From contig CALCNZ010000183.1 in assembly GCA_937897625.1 (NCBI GenBank), positions 1 to 8,669 on the forward strand: a DNA stretch of 8,669 nucleotides, given 5' to 3'. Position numbers and translations under genes: made by a program. The notes beneath the pieces were generated by a model, which searched no databases, had not been told where the DNA came from, and saw only the letters and a program-made list of their open reading frames with translations. Every line of letters begins with the position of its first letter. The first letter of the stretch is position 1. This document shows, piece by piece, positions 5,772 to 8,669 of this stretch. Origin of the DNA: an uncultured Flavobacteriales bacterium. Its GTDB lineage: Bacteria; Bacteroidota; Bacteroidia; Flavobacteriales_D; Sanyastnellaceae.

Positions 5772-6632
5772 TTATACAAGAACCATATTTCCAGCGAGCA
5801 TCGCTGAATAGTCCTTTGGCGCTTCTAAATTAAGCGCTTCATGCACAGCATCCAATTCCTTTTTTTGTATTTCGAAGTTATTCTGGTAAGCCGTTGTGTT
5901 GAACCATTCGGTTGCGGCAGCTGTGGAAATTTCAAAACGATTCGAAACGCGGAAAATGTTTTCCTTTTCGTTCATGAAGGCTTCGCAGCGCTCGTTAATG
6001 AGTTGCAAAACTTTTTGAATCGATTCGCTTTTTTGCTCCAACGCGTTGTTATTCGCTACCGCTACAAATCCGCACCAAGGCGCATGAAACGTGTCTAAGA
6101 AACACAAGTGTCCTTTTTTTACCGAAGGAATCGAGGTGTATTTTTCCCAATAGAAATAGTCCGTCTCGCGATTCTTCAGGCTTTGAATGGCATTGTGCAA
6201 ATTCGCAACTTCAACATATTGATCGTCGGTAGGATGGAAGCCCAACTGCTTCGCGTGAATGCGCGCCATTAAATGAGAACCCGATCCTTTACGTGAAATC
6301 GCATATTTTCTGTTGTGGTTGGAAGTGATGCGGGGCGTGTCTTCGTACCCTCCGTAAATGCCCCAAGTCAGAGGCGTTTTGGTATACACTTTCACAATCT
6401 TAGCGTCGAGCCCGCGGTGAAAAGCACTCACGAATCCTTCGGTAAGCATAAGCGCTACATCGAGGTCACCTTCTTGCAAGGCTTCGGTCATGACGCCCGT
6501 TCCGCCTGCGAAGTAGGTCCATGAAACTTGAATTTTTAAGGCGCTGAAAATATCTTGTTCCAAGGCGAGTTGCCAAGGTAGGTTGAAGTGTTCGGGAACA
6601 CCCCCAATGCGTAACGTAATTTTTTCTTTCAT
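5772..6632 (-). CDS. Signal-less periplasmic-binding-protein fold (NMT1/Ca3427-like)
   Basis: This 286-residue protein resembles the solute-binding proteins of NMT1/TauA-type ABC transporters. It begins directly with the first domain strand (TLRIGGVPEHFNLPW, 6-20) and has FAGGTGVMTEAL (41-52), a GDLDVALMLTEG ligand-cleft segment (55-66), TPLTWGI (86-92), and AISRKGSGSHLMA (111-123), a usual phosphate-like or carboxylate contact loop. The DTFHAPWCGFVAVAN (180-194) and long C-terminal helices complete the second lobe. It has no signal peptide or lipobox, so it should be cytosolic. The closest group I recall is the Ca3427-like PBP2 subfamily, named after a Candida albicans cytosolic protein. No permease or ATPase gene is nearby. 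The ATG at 6632 lies one base after the VWA gene's stop (TAACATG), and its own stop is followed within 12 bases by the DUF218 start. The ligand is unknown. Confidence 0.75.
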   Translation of the reverse strand: MKEKITLRIGGVPEHFNLPWQLALEQDIFSALKIQVSWTYFAGGTGVMTEALQEGDLDVALMLTEGFVSAFHRGLDAKIVKVYTKTPLTWGIYGGYEDTPRITSNHNRKYAISRKGSGSHLMARIHAKQLGFHPTDDQYVEVANLHNAIQSLKNRETDYFYWEKYTSIPSVKKGHLCFLDTFHAPWCGFVAVANNNALEQKSESIQKVLQLINERCEAFMNEKENIFRVSNRFEISTAAATEWFNTTAYQNNFEIQKKELDAVHEALNLEAPKDYSAMLAGNMVLV

Positions 6633-6633
6633 G

Positions 6634-8669
6634 TTAATAGCTGCCGTTCCACTTTCTCAGGAACCACTCAATGCTGAGCAACGACAAAAGTGCAACTAAA
6701 AGTGGGGCCCAATCTATGAGTTCTCTCACTTTTTTCTCTTCGAAGGAGACACTCGTGATTTCTTTTCTGTTTCGAATTTCATTCACAAGATCATCGATCG
6801 CTGTTGCATTGAATCGTTTTCCGTTCGTGCTGGAAGACAATTGTTCTAACAACTGGAAGTCTGCAATTGTTCGTGATGTTTCAACTGAAATGTTGTTCAC
6901 GGTGAATCCGCCTGACTTTACAACCTCCGTTGTTCCATTAAACGCTTTCGCGGTGTATGAATAGGCGCCGGCAGGAAGCATTCCTGCGTTCAACTGGTAA
7001 CCGGTATTCGAGGGTGAAAATTGAAACGATTGCACGCTGTTGTCAGGGAATTTCAATTCCATATTCACCTGCTGATTCAGCACAGGCATGAAGCTTTCGT
7101 CGTACAATTCCGCATTGAAATAAACGAGTTCGTTTTCAGCGAAATTCTTTTTGTGTTGAATGCGGAATTTTTCTTTGTTCTCTTTTACGCCAATGAATTG
7201 GGTAATTTGTGTGATGAACTGATTGAAGATTTCATGGTTCTCTTCGAGTTGAAACATGGCCACTTTCCATCTCCAAATTCCTTCTCCGCATAGCACAGCC
7301 ACACGATGCTCGGGTGTTCCTCCGAATCCGAGAAGCGGAACGTCGGTTGCAATTTTTCCAATGCGCTGTGTAAGCAAAGCTTGTACTTCTGGCGCTACCG
7401 CATAGTTCCCGAAAGGCACAGCCAACGGGGGAAGTAGGGGAAGGGCTTGCGTGAATTCGTTCGAAGGAGAGAAGTAACTGAAGCTCGGATTCAATGAAGC
7501 ATTAATGTCTGAAAGTTTCGATTGATATCCGTTTAAGGAAAAGCCAATGTTCAACGCATTGAATGCATTGAAGTCGTTTTGCGCACCCAAGATAAACCAA
7601 CATGGAATTTTCGCTTTGAATGCTTCTTGCACAACGTTATTTCCTCGTCCACCCAAGGCTGGAATTTGATAGGCAATAAGCATGTCGAATTTGTTCACGT
7701 TGTCGGTGAATTGATCAACGGTTTGAACGGTGACTTCGTAATTTTCTTGAAGACGCATGGCCTCTGCAATGGCAGTAATATCAGGGTGTGGAGCGTTCGC
7801 TAAGATGAGAACCTTTTGTCTGTTGTCAATGACTTCGATGTACACTTGCTCACTGTTGTTGCGCGTGTTGTCTTCGTTGTTTATGGGTTGAATGGTAACC
7901 GTGTAGGCGTGTATTCCAACTTGATCGGCAGGAAGCGAGAATTCAATGTTTTTAAATTCTCTTTCGGAAGTGAACGACACGTTTTGCGAAGCGAGTTGAA
8001 CGCCGTTTTTCGAAACGGTCACCACAGTACTTGATCCCTGCGCTTTGCGTCCTTCAATGTTTAATCGAATAGGAAATTCATTGCCTAAGTATGCAATTTT
8101 ATTTACGCTTACATTCGAGATTAATAGATCGCGATGCAGAGTGGTGTCGCCTAGACCAACAGTAAATACCGGGATATTTAGTTGTTTCAAATTGGAAACC
8201 GGATGTGGACCTTTGTTGTAAAGTCCGTCGCTGGCAATGACCAGCGCTGCTAAATTTCTTCCGCTGAATCGCGCGTCGAGGTTGCGCTGTAATTTTCCGA
8301 AGTGTGTGATTTGATCGTTGAAATTCGCGTCATCTCCGTTCTTCACTTCGTCGCCGAAGAGCAGCGGAACGACTTCGTATTCGGAACCCAATTTTTCCGA
8401 AATGCTTTTCCAATTGTTTAAAAATTCATTTCGAATGAAGTTTGAATCTTTTGCGGAAACAATGGATTGACTGTTATCCAGCGCCAATACCACAACCGGT
8501 TTTTCAACGCGTGTTTCAATGGTTTCTAATAAAGGTTGAAAGAGCAAAAGAACAAGCAGCGATACCACAAGGAATCGCAAGCTTGCTAAAAGAATTTTAA
8601 ATTTTGTAGACCAAGATTCTTTCGAATTACCGAAAAAATAAAGAGCCAAGGCGTAGGCCAATCCTACCC
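6634..8669 (-). CDS. VWA-type membrane protein with GATase-like central domain (5' end cut by window)
   Basis: At least 677 residues are visible; the frame stays open to the window edge (..VGLAYAL), so the true start lies outside. Numbering here begins at the TTG at 8661. A partial first membrane segment (2-10), a second (about 26-45) and a final one (650-667) are visible, and most of the protein between them should lie in the periplasm. A von Willebrand A-like domain follows the second helix, with a DxSxS metal site at Asp62, Ser64 and Ser66 and an ASDG motif at 143-146. Residues about 281-375 look like a Rossmann/GATase1-like segment (KVLILANAPHPDI; FDMLIAYQIPALGG), then Ig-like beta regions (about 500-590). 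Long VWA proteins of this layout are common in Bacteroidota, but their role is not settled. No enzymatic residues for amidotransferase activity are evident. It is the first visible gene of its cluster. Confidence 0.8.
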   Translation of the reverse strand, partial: VGLAYALALYFFGNSKESWSTKFKILLASLRFLVVSLLVLLLFQPLLETIETRVEKPVVVLALDNSQSIVSAKDSNFIRNEFLNNWKSISEKLGSEYEVVPLLFGDEVKNGDDANFNDQITHFGKLQRNLDARFSGRNLAALVIASDGLYNKGPHPVSNLKQLNIPVFTVGLGDTTLHRDLLISNVSVNKIAYLGNEFPIRLNIEGRKAQGSSTVVTVSKNGVQLASQNVSFTSEREFKNIEFSLPADQVGIHAYTVTIQPINNEDNTRNNSEQVYIEVIDNRQKVLILANAPHPDITAIAEAMRLQENYEVTVQTVDQFTDNVNKFDMLIAYQIPALGGRGNNVVQEAFKAKIPCWFILGAQNDFNAFNALNIGFSLNGYQSKLSDINASLNPSFSYFSPSNEFTQALPLLPPLAVPFGNYAVAPEVQALLTQRIGKIATDVPLLGFGGTPEHRVAVLCGEGIWRWKVAMFQLEENHEIFNQFITQITQFIGVKENKEKFRIQHKKNFAENELVYFNAELYDESFMPVLNQQVNMELKFPDNSVQSFQFSPSNTGYQLNAGMLPAGAYSYTAKAFNGTTEVVKSGGFTVNNISVETSRTIADFQLLEQLSSSTNGKRFNATAIDDLVNEIRNRKEITSVSFEEKKVRELIDWAPLLVALLSLLSIEWFLRKWNGSY

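Noticed and set aside
7554..7577. Short 9-base near-repeat (TTCAACGCA, TTGAATGCA, TTGAAGTCG) in the VWA gene
   Set aside because: The copies are few and weakly matched, and Asn-Ala/Phe-rich coding explains it; not enough to call a repeat element.
1..8669. CRISPR array, tRNA, rRNA, IS ends or phage attachment site
   Set aside because: I looked for regularly spaced repeats, cloverleaf-type segments, transposase motifs and flanking direct repeats and found none.

Overview
The window looks like chromosomal DNA from a Bacteroidota bacterium, probably of the Flavobacteriales type. Three things point there. The first gene ends in a type IX secretion sorting domain (VYPNP motif). Promoter-like sites fit the Bacteroidota TTTG / TAnnTTTG pattern, with A-rich leaders instead of clear Shine-Dalgarno sites. 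Several proteins (long VWA membrane protein, ComA-type enzyme, DUF218 protein ending in an NEYIK...KY tail) have sequence styles familiar from that phylum. No rRNA, tRNA, CRISPR array, IS element or stretch over 300 bases without a gene was found.

Layout. Positions 1-266 (+) hold the 3' end of a secreted T9SS cargo protein. Everything else is on the minus strand. A toxin-antitoxin pair (DUF6364-like ribbon-helix-helix antitoxin at 672-932, PIN-domain toxin at 256-675) lies tail to tail with the cargo gene, and the two 3' ends overlap by 11 bases. Upstream of the antitoxin is a good Bacteroidota-type promoter overlapped by two TACGT sites 21 bases apart, a likely autoregulatory operator. Positions 1034-3566 form a very compact four-gene cluster read in the order phosphosulfolactate synthase-like enzyme (comA family), single-domain rhodanese, DedA membrane protein, shikimate dehydrogenase (aroE). 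Its gene junctions are 1-base gaps or a 4-base overlap. Positions 3615-5021 hold a cytoplasmic TPR protein with its own candidate promoter. Positions 5076-8669 form a second compact cluster: a VWA-type membrane protein cut by the window edge, a periplasmic-binding-protein fold without a signal peptide, and a membrane-anchored DUF218 protein that has no ATG start.

How the genes may work together. The aroE product serves aromatic amino acid synthesis. ComA would join sulfite to phosphoenolpyruvate, and rhodaneses move sulfane sulfur, so a sulfur link between those two is possible but unproven. DedA proteins include undecaprenyl-phosphate translocases and DUF218 proteins are tied to envelope integrity, so both clusters have an envelope flavour. 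The toxin-antitoxin pair is the clearest accessory element.

The most useful leads are the two-site operator of the toxin-antitoxin pair, the signal-less binding protein sandwiched between two membrane proteins, the comA-rhodanese-dedA-aroE cluster, the 12-base tandem repeat inside aroE, and the start-codon problem of the DUF218 gene. None of these alone proves a wholly new system.
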